Positions 1 to 6,868 of a stretch of DNA of 26,883 nt are shown piece by piece (the stretch's first letter is position 1; each line of letters opens with the position of its first letter). Both the position numbers and the translations under genes were made by a program. The notes under the pieces were generated by a model, which was given only the letters and a program-made list of their open reading frames with translations, had not been told where the DNA came from and ran no database searches. The stretch is from a virus. The stretch is taken from the IMG/VR virus record IMGVR_UViG_3300003886_000039, positions 1 to 26,883 of that record. The stretch is one strand, 5' to 3'.

Positions 1-173
1 TCAGCAACAGTTAAAGGTGACGCAAACCAAAAGTCAGATGTATATGGTGGGGTGCCTGCAACATCGACAATAATTTGATCCAAACCAGGACCGATAGCTG
101 GGTTGTCGTTGATAGCCGTTATCAGTTCAGCAGGGCAATCTGAAAAATAGAGTCTTTGGTATAATATTGACAT
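1..173 (-). CDS. Partial phage protein, N-terminal 57 residues
   Basis: An open frame starts at an ATG (173-171) and continues without a stop to the left edge, so only the N-terminus is visible. It begins MSILYQRLYFSDCPAELI and later contains a proline/glycine stretch. The start lies two bases after the stop of the 216-residue fibre-like gene upstream, which suggests the two are co-transcribed. A weak purine-rich stretch (AGCGGA) sits upstream of the start. I do not recognise the family. By position it probably belongs to the same appendage gene block. Confidence 0.6.
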   Translation of the reverse strand, partial: MSILYQRLYFSDCPAELITAINDNPAIGPGLDQIIVDVAGTPPYTSDFWFASPLTVA

Positions 174-175
174 AA

Positions 176-826
176 CTATGGTCCGCTTATTGATTTAATA
201 TTAAGGCGGCAACCACCCACTGCTGTCACAACCGATGACCCTGTTGACACACTACTGATTCGAATTATATCACCTGCAGATATATTTAATATGAATACAG
301 CTGTTGATGTACTTTCCCCACGTGAAGCGTTGCGGTGATATCCAAAAGATATTGTTCCGGGTACCGTATTAAACCCACCACCAGTATTAAGATCTAAGTG
401 AGTTGTGGTCACTGTGCGACTACCCGACGTATTATCACTTGATACAGAGTAGGCAATTTCATACCATCCAGTTGTGTTGATGGTAACTTCGGTCCCACCT
501 CCCACTACTGCTTCCGAAAAGGCAGCATCACTCCTGACAGTGGTACTGAAATTAATAGTGGTTGGGGTTGAGAATGTTTGGGTTACTCCGTTGTTATGTC
601 CCTGAAAATGCAATGAGGCAGAGGCTGCATTGCTGAGTTGTGTCCAGGCAGTATCACCAATCCCTATTTTCTGCCAGAACTGCCCATTGGTTCTCAAAAA
701 GAGAGAACCAATCGGAGCGACTTCGCCTAGTCCTGATGATGGGTCATTGGCACCATGGAAGATGCCAAGATCATCTTCCAGGCTAAGTCCTCCGTCAATC
801 CTAGTGGCTTTATTAATGTTAGCCAT
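176..826 (-). CDS. Probable tail fibre or virion appendage protein with a C-terminal beta-rich domain
   Basis: This 216-residue protein has a short N-terminal module with the motif APIGSLFLR followed by a W-x-K segment (about residues 37-65). The same module is found in the 521-residue fibre-like protein just upstream. From about residue 72 to the end the sequence is Ser/Thr/Gly-rich with alternating hydrophobics (TTGWYEIAYSVSS, FILNISAGDIIRISSV). That looks like a C1q/TNF-type jelly-roll receptor-binding head, inferred from pattern only. The start ATG follows an AGGTGAG ribosome-binding site and lies 19 bases after the preceding stop, so the two genes are probably co-transcribed. Likely role: a distal part of a fibre, or a decoration protein that contacts the host. 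Confidence 0.55.
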   Translation of the reverse strand: MANINKATRIDGGLSLEDDLGIFHGANDPSSGLGEVAPIGSLFLRTNGQFWQKIGIGDTAWTQLSNAASASLHFQGHNNGVTQTFSTPTTINFSTTVRSDAAFSEAVVGGGTEVTINTTGWYEIAYSVSSDNTSGSRTVTTTHLDLNTGGGFNTVPGTISFGYHRNASRGESTSTAVFILNISAGDIIRISSVSTGSSVVTAVGGCRLNIKSISGP

Positions 827-845
827 ATATGGTTCTCACCTAATC

Positions 846-2411
846 TTAGTTGATGGTGTGTGCTGCCAGTCTTTTAACACTAACGTCAACGGGGGTTGTT
901 GAAGTAACAAGCAATCTCATCAATCCGCCACTAACATCAACATCAACTACCAAGCCTGAAATATTTGCCCCGTGCTGTAGGACACTAAATCTGTTATAAT
1001 CAGCAACTGTTCCATTATGCAGTGCATGAACTTCTGCACTAACACGATTAGTGGAATCCCCAGTGTTTTCTACAGAAACGATCCACTTGGCGACATCAAC
1101 GTCAACAAGAAGATGACTATCAACTACTTGTTGAGTCGTCACATTAGCTGTTTGAACAACCAATGATTGGTTATTAATTATCTGAGCTTGTGTATCCAAC
1201 GCATCAATAGAAGCAGTTGTAGTTTCACCGTCGGTTACTACAAAATCGTTAGTGTACAATGCACTACCAATCTGGATATCTAAAGCATCCACAGCGGCCG
1301 TAACAGTAGAGCCGTTTGTTACGTGGAATCCATTAGTGAATACCATCGTACCAATTTCAGTATCTAGGGCATCCAAATTAGCATTTACAGTGTTGGCTGT
1401 TGCAAGCCAATTGAGGCTAGTTACTTCATTACCAAGTTCAGTTGCCAACGCATCCAATGAAGCTGTAATAGATTCGCCATCAGTAAGGTAGGTGTTGTTG
1501 ACATACAGTCGGTCACCGATTGCTGTGTCTAATGCTGTTAAATTTTCCGTAACATCATTGGCTGTTAAGACGATATTTGCACCGGTATGGTCACCAGTCC
1601 CTAACTGAATATCAAGAGCATCTAGGTTGCCAGTAACATCAACACCATTAACAACAACGTTCTGTTCTGTGAACGTCATTGTGCCAATAATAGCATCCAG
1701 TTGACCGACAGCTGATTCTAAACTGGAACTTGGTGTAATGATATCAGTGGACGTATATGTTGGTGATTCAATCCCTGGGCCAGTCTTCCCAATGAAATCC
1801 CGAATATAACCAAGTTCAAGATTGCCTGCAACGGAGGCCATTTTGACCCAAGTAGTACCATCAAATGTCCACTGCTCTTCAGCAAACGTGCCTTGTTCAA
1901 CGAGCAATGCATCCCCATCAGTAGCAAGGTTTGTAAGGTCTTCTGTAAAGGTCCACGCGCCAGCAGAGCCACTGACGATATAGATATTATCATTGCCTGT
2001 TGTTAAGTCTGTGAATAATATTCTATCACCTGGTTGAATAGTAATACCATCAACTAAGTTACCAACATTGGCGGCAGTTTCGGCCGCGGTGATGTTTGCA
2101 TATGTTGTCGGATCCAACACAACTGCTGGTTCTCTCCAAGATAGCCCGTTAACAAGCGAGTCAACATAATCCTTCGAGGTAGCCTGACGCCAATCTGTAG
2201 CATCATTTTGAGTTGTTCTGTACTTCCACCATAGTTGTAAATTTACTGCGTCTGCAACAACATCCATGTAAATGGAACCGATCGGAGCAGCGTCTTGCTC
2301 AGCAGCGTCACCACCAGGTGTACCGGAACCATGAAGAATGTCAGCAATAGTCAAAAAGTCTGCAGATTGGAGTTCAATTCCAAGCCCTGCACGTAATAGA
2401 TCCATAGCCAT
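846..2411 (-). CDS. Repeat-containing tail fibre-like structural protein
   Basis: This 521-residue protein has four visible parts. Residues 1-80 hold an N-terminal module with APIGSIYMD and W-W-K motifs, shared with the 216-residue neighbour. About residues 90-215 form a beta-rich segment (DRILFTDLTTG, WTFDGTTWVKM) of a type common in phage fibres. About residues 220-410 hold seven degenerate repeats of roughly 25-34 residues around the core LDALDTQIG. The C-terminal ~100 residues start at the motif AKWIVSVENT and resemble the 121-residue protein encoded upstream. The repeats suggest an elongated trimeric shaft. The ATG follows AAGGAG at 9 bases, and a late-promoter-like CATAAATA lies just upstream. 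Function as an appendage is inferred from architecture. Confidence 0.6.
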   Translation of the reverse strand: MAMDLLRAGLGIELQSADFLTIADILHGSGTPGGDAAEQDAAPIGSIYMDVVADAVNLQLWWKYRTTQNDATDWRQATSKDYVDSLVNGLSWREPAVVLDPTTYANITAAETAANVGNLVDGITIQPGDRILFTDLTTGNDNIYIVSGSAGAWTFTEDLTNLATDGDALLVEQGTFAEEQWTFDGTTWVKMASVAGNLELGYIRDFIGKTGPGIESPTYTSTDIITPSSSLESAVGQLDAIIGTMTFTEQNVVVNGVDVTGNLDALDIQLGTGDHTGANIVLTANDVTENLTALDTAIGDRLYVNNTYLTDGESITASLDALATELGNEVTSLNWLATANTVNANLDALDTEIGTMVFTNGFHVTNGSTVTAAVDALDIQIGSALYTNDFVVTDGETTTASIDALDTQAQIINNQSLVVQTANVTTQQVVDSHLLVDVDVAKWIVSVENTGDSTNRVSAEVHALHNGTVADYNRFSVLQHGANISGLVVDVDVSGGLMRLLVTSTTPVDVSVKRLAAHTIN

Positions 2412-2446
2412 TTTTTGTTTCTCCTTAAACTAATTAGCGTTTGTAT

Positions 2447-2454
2447 TATTTATG
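2447..2454 (-). promoter_or_regulatory. T4-type late promoter CATAAATA
   Basis: On the minus strand the octamer CATAAATA matches the T4 late consensus TATAAATA at 7 of 8 positions. It sits about 36 bases before the start at 2411 and overlaps the TAA stop of the preceding gene (2450-2452). Confidence 0.6.
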
Positions 2455-2815
2455 CTAACGTTGGTATTCTCACGACATCCACAATTATATCATGTGGTTC
2501 GTTATTTGTTATCAGCAGCACCAGATCCAATGCCACTATTTGAACGTCTGGTGTGTGGTTAACAGTATCACCAATCATTGCATATACATTGTAGTTGGCG
2601 TCTGTTAACCGGCGATGAAGTCCCAATATTTCATACGCCATTGATTTGTCCAACACCTCATCAGTAATAGTTACAATCCACTTAGCAGATCTGTACATTG
2701 CAATTGATAACGAATCTATTGTGAGGGTTACTGAAGAGGGGATTGTTTGGTGAATCTGAGTTAATTCCTCTACACCACCCCCACCACCCGACCGTTTTGT
2801 TAAAATTACTGACAT
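2450..2815 (-). CDS. Small virion-associated protein sharing the fibre C-terminal module
   Basis: This 121-residue protein has a glycine-rich N-terminus (SGGGGGVEE) followed by a domain with the motif AKWIVTITDEV. That domain can be aligned by eye with the C-terminal ~100 residues of the 521-residue fibre-like protein: both have AKWIV, a G/A-LH segment, an N/D-Y segment, then LLIT or LLVT and a final V-x-V-x-R. It looks like a stand-alone copy of that module, perhaps a small appendage or decoration protein. The ATG follows AAAGG. No catalytic motif is visible. Confidence 0.55.
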   Translation of the reverse strand: MSVILTKRSGGGGGVEELTQIHQTIPSSVTLTIDSLSIAMYRSAKWIVTITDEVLDKSMAYEILGLHRRLTDANYNVYAMIGDTVNHTPDVQIVALDLVLLITNNEPHDIIVDVVRIPTLA

Positions 2816-2836
2816 GTGTTACCTTTATCTCTTATA

Positions 2837-3076
2837 TTATTTAGTTTGGATAAACCCGCGAAATTCTTTAAGGGTTTGTTTCAATTTATGTGAGGTCAAA
2901 ACTAGGGTTTGAGATATTCTTTGTTCGAAGTGCTCACACTCACGGAGTGGAATTAATACAGTAATATTTTTCTTGAAGACAGTGACATCATATTCTTGGT
3001 AGGAAACACCAGAAATAGTTGTGTCTGGATGCAGACTTTGTGTATGCAGTTTTTTGATTAGATCTAATCCATCCAT
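2837..3076 (-). CDS. Small hypothetical protein, 79 residues
   Basis: This short frame begins MDGLDLIKKLH and ends in a basic segment (KLKQTLKEFRGF). It is rich in charged residues and has no recognisable motif or signal peptide. It is accepted as a gene because it lies in line with its minus-strand neighbours, has a GGGGGT purine-rich stretch upstream of its ATG, and has a late-promoter-like CATAAATA about 33 bases upstream. Confidence 0.5.
   Translation of the reverse strand: MDGLDLIKKLHTQSLHPDTTISGVSYQEYDVTVFKKNITVLIPLRECEHFEQRISQTLVLTSHKLKQTLKEFRGFIQTK
2838..2844 (-). promoter_or_regulatory. Possible late promoter CTAAATA
   Basis: The minus-strand heptamer CTAAATA lies about 22 bases upstream of the start at 2815 and overlaps the TAA stop of the upstream gene. 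It departs more from TATAAATA than the other sites, so confidence is lower. Confidence 0.4.
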
Positions 3077-3108
3077 ATCACTGACCCCCGGTCGTAGTAT
3101 TTACCACT

Positions 3109-3116
3109 TATTTATG
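3109..3116 (-). promoter_or_regulatory. Late promoter CATAAATA, leftward
   Basis: This minus-strand octamer lies in the divergent gap between the genes starting at 3076 and 3155. It is back to back with a rightward octamer at 3123-3130. Confidence 0.6.
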
Positions 3117-3122
3117 TATGGT

Positions 3123-3130
3123 GATAAATA
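3123..3130 (+). promoter_or_regulatory. Late promoter GATAAATA, rightward
   Basis: The plus-strand octamer GATAAATA lies 24 bases before the ATG at 3155, with an AGGGAG ribosome-binding site between. Only six bases separate it from the leftward octamer. Confidence 0.6.
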
Positions 3131-3154
3131 AAGGAAAGCAATTAGGGAGTTAAC

Positions 3155-3733
3155 ATGGCACACAAAATCATCACATCGTTCTTCACTAACAGTGGGGCTC
3201 CTGAAACAGGTTTGAACCCGTTAATTACGATTCGTGAACTTCACGATACGATACCGGGTTCATATATTACAGTTGTCAACGGCGATCCAATGGTCGAAGT
3301 TGTCGGTGGATGGTATCGCTATGATTTTGCAACATACGATTATAAAAAATCATATGTTATGACTGCTGATGGGGGTGGCTCATTATCATTATCAGAACGC
3401 TACCAACCTGCAGCAAACGATTCATTTCAGGAGGAAATTCAGAAGGAGGTATGGACAGCAAATGCTGTTGATTACTTAGATCTTGGCACGATGGGTCAAT
3501 TTATGAACCTAAATCGTGCAGATATTCAACAAATTCGAATTGATGTTGTTTCCGCTGTTGCACTGCTACAAACGCTTTTGAAATATAGTGAAAATCGTAC
3601 CCGTATTGATAAAATTGCAAAAACTTTAACAATATATGAGAATGACGGAACGACTGCTCTTAAGGTATTTGATTTGAAGGATTCTACCGGGTCTCCAAGT
3701 GTTGTCGAAGTTTGTGAAAGGTCACCTATTTAG
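3155..3733 (+). CDS. Phage hypothetical protein, probable virion protein, 192 residues
   Basis: The protein starts MAHKIITSFFTNSGAPETGL and has an N-terminal beta-rich part (about 1-85, with WYRYDF and YDYKKSYV). A helical segment (about 110-150) follows and ends in LLKYSENRTRIDK. A final beta segment (LTIYENDGTTALKVF) precedes a C-terminus containing CERSP. This C-terminal pattern is familiar from uncharacterised proteins in tailed-phage structural regions, so a virion role is likely, but the function is unknown. AGGGAG precedes the start. The stop codon opens a tandem TAGTTGATTT direct repeat (3731-3750). It is the first of three plus-strand genes in this block. Confidence 0.6.
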   Translation: MAHKIITSFFTNSGAPETGLNPLITIRELHDTIPGSYITVVNGDPMVEVVGGWYRYDFATYDYKKSYVMTADGGGSLSLSERYQPAANDSFQEEIQKEVWTANAVDYLDLGTMGQFMNLNRADIQQIRIDVVSAVALLQTLLKYSENRTRIDKIAKTLTIYENDGTTALKVFDLKDSTGSPSVVEVCERSPI

Positions 3734-3750
3734 TTGATTTTAGTTGATTT
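3731..3750 (+). repeat. Tandem 10-bp direct repeat
   Basis: TAGTTGATTT occurs twice in a row, followed by a further TAG. The first TAG is the stop of the 192-residue gene. This may be a slippage scar at a junction of the short ORF that follows. Confidence 0.7.
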
Positions 3751-3754
3751 TAGT

Positions 3755-3853
3755 ATGGATTATCAAAAAATATACAACCAATTAATTTACGATAGACAAC
3801 AATTACTATCAACCCGAGAGACGGAAAAGAATGATTTAAATGGCTGCCGGTGA
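3755..3853 (+). pseudogene. Possible 5' remnant of an HNH homing endonuclease
   Basis: A 32-residue frame starts MDYQKIYNQLIYDRQQ. That is the kind of N-terminus (M-x-Y-x-K-I-Y-x-x-L-I) seen in phage HNH homing endonucleases just before their histidine motif. The frame stops before any HNH motif and overlaps the start of the next gene by 14 bases. It could be a relic of an endonuclease insertion or a chance short ORF. The family resemblance rests on about 11 residues only. Confidence 0.25.
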
Positions 3854-4304
3854 TCCAATTAATGGGCTAATAACCAACGGGTTGGGAGTTGATCTTCCAG
3901 CTTGCGCTATGATAATGACTGCGACAACGTTTACTCTTGGTCCGTGTAGTGCAGCGATTGTGATTCCTCCGGCTGGGTATTATTCTGGGGGGTCTGTCCC
4001 AATGGCACCCGGAGAAGCAAAGAATTTCTACAAGCCGGTTGATCGTGTTAATCTCCAACCTGCAAAGGACTTTTACGTTCAGCATAAGGTTCCTGTTAAA
4101 AAGCGCATAGTTACTGTTAAGTTGACCTTTGGTGACCGTACGACAGAAAAAGAATTTATGATTCGTGAGAATAAATTAGTAGTTCTTGTGAAAGTAATGA
4201 ACTTCGTAAAACGTGTTTCTGGTGGAATTTCGGTTAAAGTTGCCGATTTGAAGAGGGTGACCACGAGAGCCGCAGTCCGCATTCTCCGGTTCAGAAAACG
4301 CTAA
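3840..4304 (+). CDS. Hypothetical protein with basic C-terminus, 154 residues
   Basis: The N-terminal half (about 1-65) is rich in Gly, Pro and Ala (VIPPAGYYSGG). The C-terminal half alternates beta-type segments (KKRIVTVKLTFGD, ENKLVVLVKVMNF) and ends in a strongly basic tail (RILRFRKR). No signal peptide, membrane segment or known motif is seen. No strong ribosome-binding site precedes the ATG, so its start is less certain than its frame. It sits between two phage genes on the same strand and probably shares their late expression. The basic tail might contact nucleic acid, but that is a guess. Confidence 0.5.
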   Translation: MAAGDPINGLITNGLGVDLPACAMIMTATTFTLGPCSAAIVIPPAGYYSGGSVPMAPGEAKNFYKPVDRVNLQPAKDFYVQHKVPVKKRIVTVKLTFGDRTTEKEFMIRENKLVVLVKVMNFVKRVSGGISVKVADLKRVTTRAAVRILRFRKR

Positions 4305-4307
4305 CAG

Positions 4308-4315
4308 CATAAATA
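4308..4315 (+). promoter_or_regulatory. Late promoter CATAAATA, rightward
   Basis: The octamer lies three bases after the stop of the 154-residue gene and 25 bases before the ATG at 4341. A purine-rich AGGAT sits in front of that ATG. Confidence 0.6.
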
Positions 4316-4340
4316 AATGACAGACGATAGGATATGAATA

Positions 4341-5123
4341 ATGGATGTAATTACCCTAACAGCAGTTAAAGATAACATATTTGATTTTACGCTCGATATA
4401 CAAGGGATGGATAATCTTGAGGGTCTGAGGGTTCAGCTGGTGCTCCATTGCAATGGAATTCATTATGGTTTTGATTGCAAGCGTGATGGCCCAGAAAACA
4501 AATTTACTGTTACTATTCCACCATTGCCACATGTCGAACGAAGTGCATATCAATATTCAATTGAGGTTGTTGCAGATGGATATCATTTTACGCCAGTAAC
4601 TGGTACAGCGAATTTCACACAAGATCCCTTTGTGTCGGGAACACGACCAGAAATTCGGACCAGTGTTACCCCACCTGCACAACGCATTCATGTTCCCGAG
4701 AAGGTTATCACACGTCACAGTGAAAAATCCATACGTCAGATTGCTGAGGAGGTTACAGCTGCAAATAAAGCTGGTGTGACCAGTGAGGTTGTGGATAGAA
4801 TCGCTAGCGAAAAAATCTCGAAAACATCTGTTGAAAAAATCAAGAAGATTCAAAGATCTTCTCTTTTAAAGGAATTAGCTGTCAGCGAAAAAGATAACTT
4901 AGTACTAAGTATTTTGGAATCTGTTAAAGATTCAAAACCCACTGTTAAACGGGTGTTGCAGAAAACTTGGAGTCCCAAACGACAAAAAGTAACGGAGAGC
5001 TCTAGGGCAATAGATTCAAAAAAAGACGAAGAAGTCCGTAATATTTTAGATGGTATTAATCACTCTGTGGACGAAAAGATACCACAATCTAAACTTAAAA
5101 AAGGAAAAGTGATAGAGCACTAA
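4341..5123 (+). CDS. Phage protein with N-terminal beta domain and charged helical C-terminus
   Basis: This is a 260-residue protein. Residues 1-95 form a beta-sandwich-like domain with the motifs FDFTLDIQGM, LVLHCNGIHYGFDCK, TIPPLPHVERSAYQY and VEVVADGYHFTP. I recognise this pattern from uncharacterised T4-like phage structural-region proteins. Residues about 115-260 are Lys/Glu/Ser-rich and predicted helical, with no hydrophobic core, as in scaffold or prohead-core proteins, so an internal head role is possible but unproven. The gene is convergent with the 183-residue gene: the two stop codons overlap (5120-5123) with no terminator between them. Confidence 0.55.
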   Translation: MDVITLTAVKDNIFDFTLDIQGMDNLEGLRVQLVLHCNGIHYGFDCKRDGPENKFTVTIPPLPHVERSAYQYSIEVVADGYHFTPVTGTANFTQDPFVSGTRPEIRTSVTPPAQRIHVPEKVITRHSEKSIRQIAEEVTAANKAGVTSEVVDRIASEKISKTSVEKIKKIQRSSLLKELAVSEKDNLVLSILESVKDSKPTVKRVLQKTWSPKRQKVTESSRAIDSKKDEEVRNILDGINHSVDEKIPQSKLKKGKVIEH

Positions 5124-5671
5124 AGCTTAATCATTTTGGTTTGATATAACAACTGGCCCATCTTCATTAGATGTTTACACAACCCTGGGGATTTTTTGGG
5201 GTTTACTGGGGGCCGATCAGTAGTCTTTTGGTAAGGCTTTGGTTTCCTACCATACAAACTTCCATCATTAAAATTCCATAATGCAAATCTATAGTAAAAA
5301 TCCATACAATTGCACCTAACCTGACAGAAGTTCTCCTTAGCAGGGATTACTTGAATGTTATACTCTTCATTATCTGATGCCATAAACGTGAGGTTGGTTG
5401 GAGTGTCTTCCTCCTCGAATTGCACATTATTGAACATAATTATTGGGGTATAGTTCTTACCGTCACTTACAGCATCACCCCTAAACAGCAGTGCTTTTGT
5501 CCCTATGAATGGTGTGATTTTTAATCCCGTTAATTGGATAGGGTCTGTGGCATACTGACGTTTTTTAGTTGGGAGGTTGTCAATGGCTCCCCTCTCCAAA
5601 TCCACCAGTGAGGATTTTTCGTCTAGTAAAATGAATAAGTCAAAGGGGACTGTAATGTGTATTCCGTTCAT
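5120..5671 (-). CDS. Phage protein with SWIM-like cysteine/histidine cluster, 183 residues
   Basis: The N-terminal two thirds look beta-rich (NGIHITVPFDLFILLDE, LTFMASDNEEYNIQV). The C-terminal third carries C-x3-C-x-C (CQVRCNCMDFYYRF) and, about 45 residues later, GLCKHLMKM. This C-x-C ... C-x-H spacing resembles a SWIM zinc-binding motif and suggests a metal site that could bind nucleic acid or protein. The conserved-looking RPPVNPKK precedes the last Cys-x-His. It starts 15 bases after the stop of the HD-Pnk gene, so co-transcription is likely. The late-type octamer upstream is only five bases from the ATG. Function unknown. Confidence 0.55.
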   Translation of the reverse strand: MNGIHITVPFDLFILLDEKSSLVDLERGAIDNLPTKKRQYATDPIQLTGLKITPFIGTKALLFRGDAVSDGKNYTPIIMFNNVQFEEEDTPTNLTFMASDNEEYNIQVIPAKENFCQVRCNCMDFYYRFALWNFNDGSLYGRKPKPYQKTTDRPPVNPKKSPGLCKHLMKMGQLLYQTKMIKL

Positions 5672-5676
5672 ACACT

Positions 5677-5684
5677 TATTTATC
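5677..5684 (-). promoter_or_regulatory. Late-promoter-like GATAAATA close to start codon
   Basis: The octamer is separated from the ATG at 5671 by five bases. If it is used like a T4 late promoter, the transcript would begin at or next to the start codon. It may instead be a chance AT-rich match. Confidence 0.35.
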
Positions 5685-5686
5685 TT

Positions 5687-6805
5687 CTACCAACTTTCTT
5701 CGTGATTGTATGGGATTACAATCACCTCATCCATCTCTCCGTAAGATGGTAGAGAGAGGGCATTATATTGTGTGTGGATCGCCTGTACAGGAATTGTTTT
5801 ATCCTCACGAGTATTGGCACGCTTAATCAATACCTCCAGTGGGATTGGAAACAACACAGCTCTAACTCTATAACCATGTTGACGGGCACGTTCAATACAG
5901 AATGCACGTACCTTTGGTGATAGGTTTGTGTTGTCAACTACAATATCCTTCTTTGATGGAAGGTATTTAGTGAAATATGGTTGAAACTTTGCCCGGAATG
6001 TCTTATCTGCGAACATCGCTTGGGTGGCTTGTGTGTAGTTCCCCCCATAAACATCCATACGAATCGTATCCCAACTGTACACTTGGTCACAGGGGTTTTC
6101 GGTCAACCACGTTGACTTTCCACATCCACTGGGGCCAATTAACATTGTTAGTGTTGGCTTACTGTCATCCGCATTGTCCATGGCTAGACGTGTTGTTTGA
6201 TCGTATTCATCATGTGTTTCCAGGAAGTCACGAATCCATTCGTTTGTTGTTTCTTTCTTGTGTTCGTGGTCATCTGAAATCCGACCCCAACAATCTGCAG
6301 CAAGGACATCCCCTAGAATTTCAGCTTCGCCAAACATAGATTGTACAGTTGTGTGGAGGTTTTGCAGTTTACGACACTTCTTAATACCATATGGAAGGTG
6401 GTGTTCAATCAACCACCCAACCTTATAAATATCATCCGTTTCAAGACCTAGTGTTGCAAATGTGTTCCAATGGGTTACAACATAATCTTCCCACAATCGA
6501 GCACTAATCTTTTCATGTCCCGTATAACGACGATATGTTCCACGTTCAGGGGATGTTAGGACCTCTTCGGCTTGTGGTTTTCCAACATCATGAAAGGCTG
6601 CAACCAGGGCGGTGATTAGTTGGTTCTTTCCCCAGAGTTCGCTTTGACCTGCATTTCCAACAGCCTGGGACACCACCATGTCTGTGTGTACTAACACATT
6701 CTTTTCACGGTGCCAAGGTGACCCTTCAACTATTCTTTCCATATCACAGCACAGAGACGAAGATCGAAACTTGTTGAAGTACCATGTAATAAATTTGGAA
6801 CGCAT
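5687..6805 (-). CDS. HD-Pnk: bifunctional end-healing enzyme (HD phosphoesterase plus 5'-OH polynucleotide kinase)
   Basis: This 372-residue protein has two domains. Residues about 30-200 form an HD phosphohydrolase domain with H40, H72-D73 (AAFHDVGKP), H97 (TGHEK), H135-H136 (EHHLPYG) and D171 as probable metal ligands. Residues about 217-372 form a P-loop kinase with GPSGCGKS at 224-231, SWDTIR (245-250), VVDNTNLS (289-296) and an arginine-rich lid (KRANTRED). This HD-then-kinase order matches the bacterial HD-Pnk family, typified by the Runella slithyformis enzyme. In that family the HD domain removes 2',3'-phosphates and the kinase phosphorylates 5'-OH ends of RNA or DNA. T4 Pnkp instead pairs the kinase with a HAD phosphatase. 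It probably heals ends left by host nucleases. No ligase is visible here. A sigma70-type promoter lies just upstream, suggesting early expression. Confidence 0.85.
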   Translation of the reverse strand: MRSKFITWYFNKFRSSSLCCDMERIVEGSPWHREKNVLVHTDMVVSQAVGNAGQSELWGKNQLITALVAAFHDVGKPQAEEVLTSPERGTYRRYTGHEKISARLWEDYVVTHWNTFATLGLETDDIYKVGWLIEHHLPYGIKKCRKLQNLHTTVQSMFGEAEILGDVLAADCWGRISDDHEHKKETTNEWIRDFLETHDEYDQTTRLAMDNADDSKPTLTMLIGPSGCGKSTWLTENPCDQVYSWDTIRMDVYGGNYTQATQAMFADKTFRAKFQPYFTKYLPSKKDIVVDNTNLSPKVRAFCIERARQHGYRVRAVLFPIPLEVLIKRANTREDKTIPVQAIHTQYNALSLPSYGEMDEVIVIPYNHEESW

Positions 6806-6836
6806 GTTTTAAAGTCTCGCAGGGGTGTGTACAACT

Positions 6837-6865
6837 ACTATACTATAGAGGTGATTGGTGGTCAA
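6837..6865 (-). promoter_or_regulatory. Sigma70-type promoter for the HD-Pnk gene
   Basis: On the minus strand TTGACC (6860-6865) is followed after exactly 17 bases by TATAGT (6837-6842); each hexamer matches the consensus at 5 of 6 positions. The predicted start near 6830 gives a leader of about 25 bases before the ATG at 6805. The site lies directly after the terminase large subunit stop. It is unlike the late octamers used elsewhere. Confidence 0.65.
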
Positions 6866-6868
6866 CCA

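Noticed and set aside
6842-6847. Alternative -10 hexamer TATAGT with 12-base spacing
   Set aside because: The second overlapping TATAGT at 6837-6842 gives the standard 17-base spacing.
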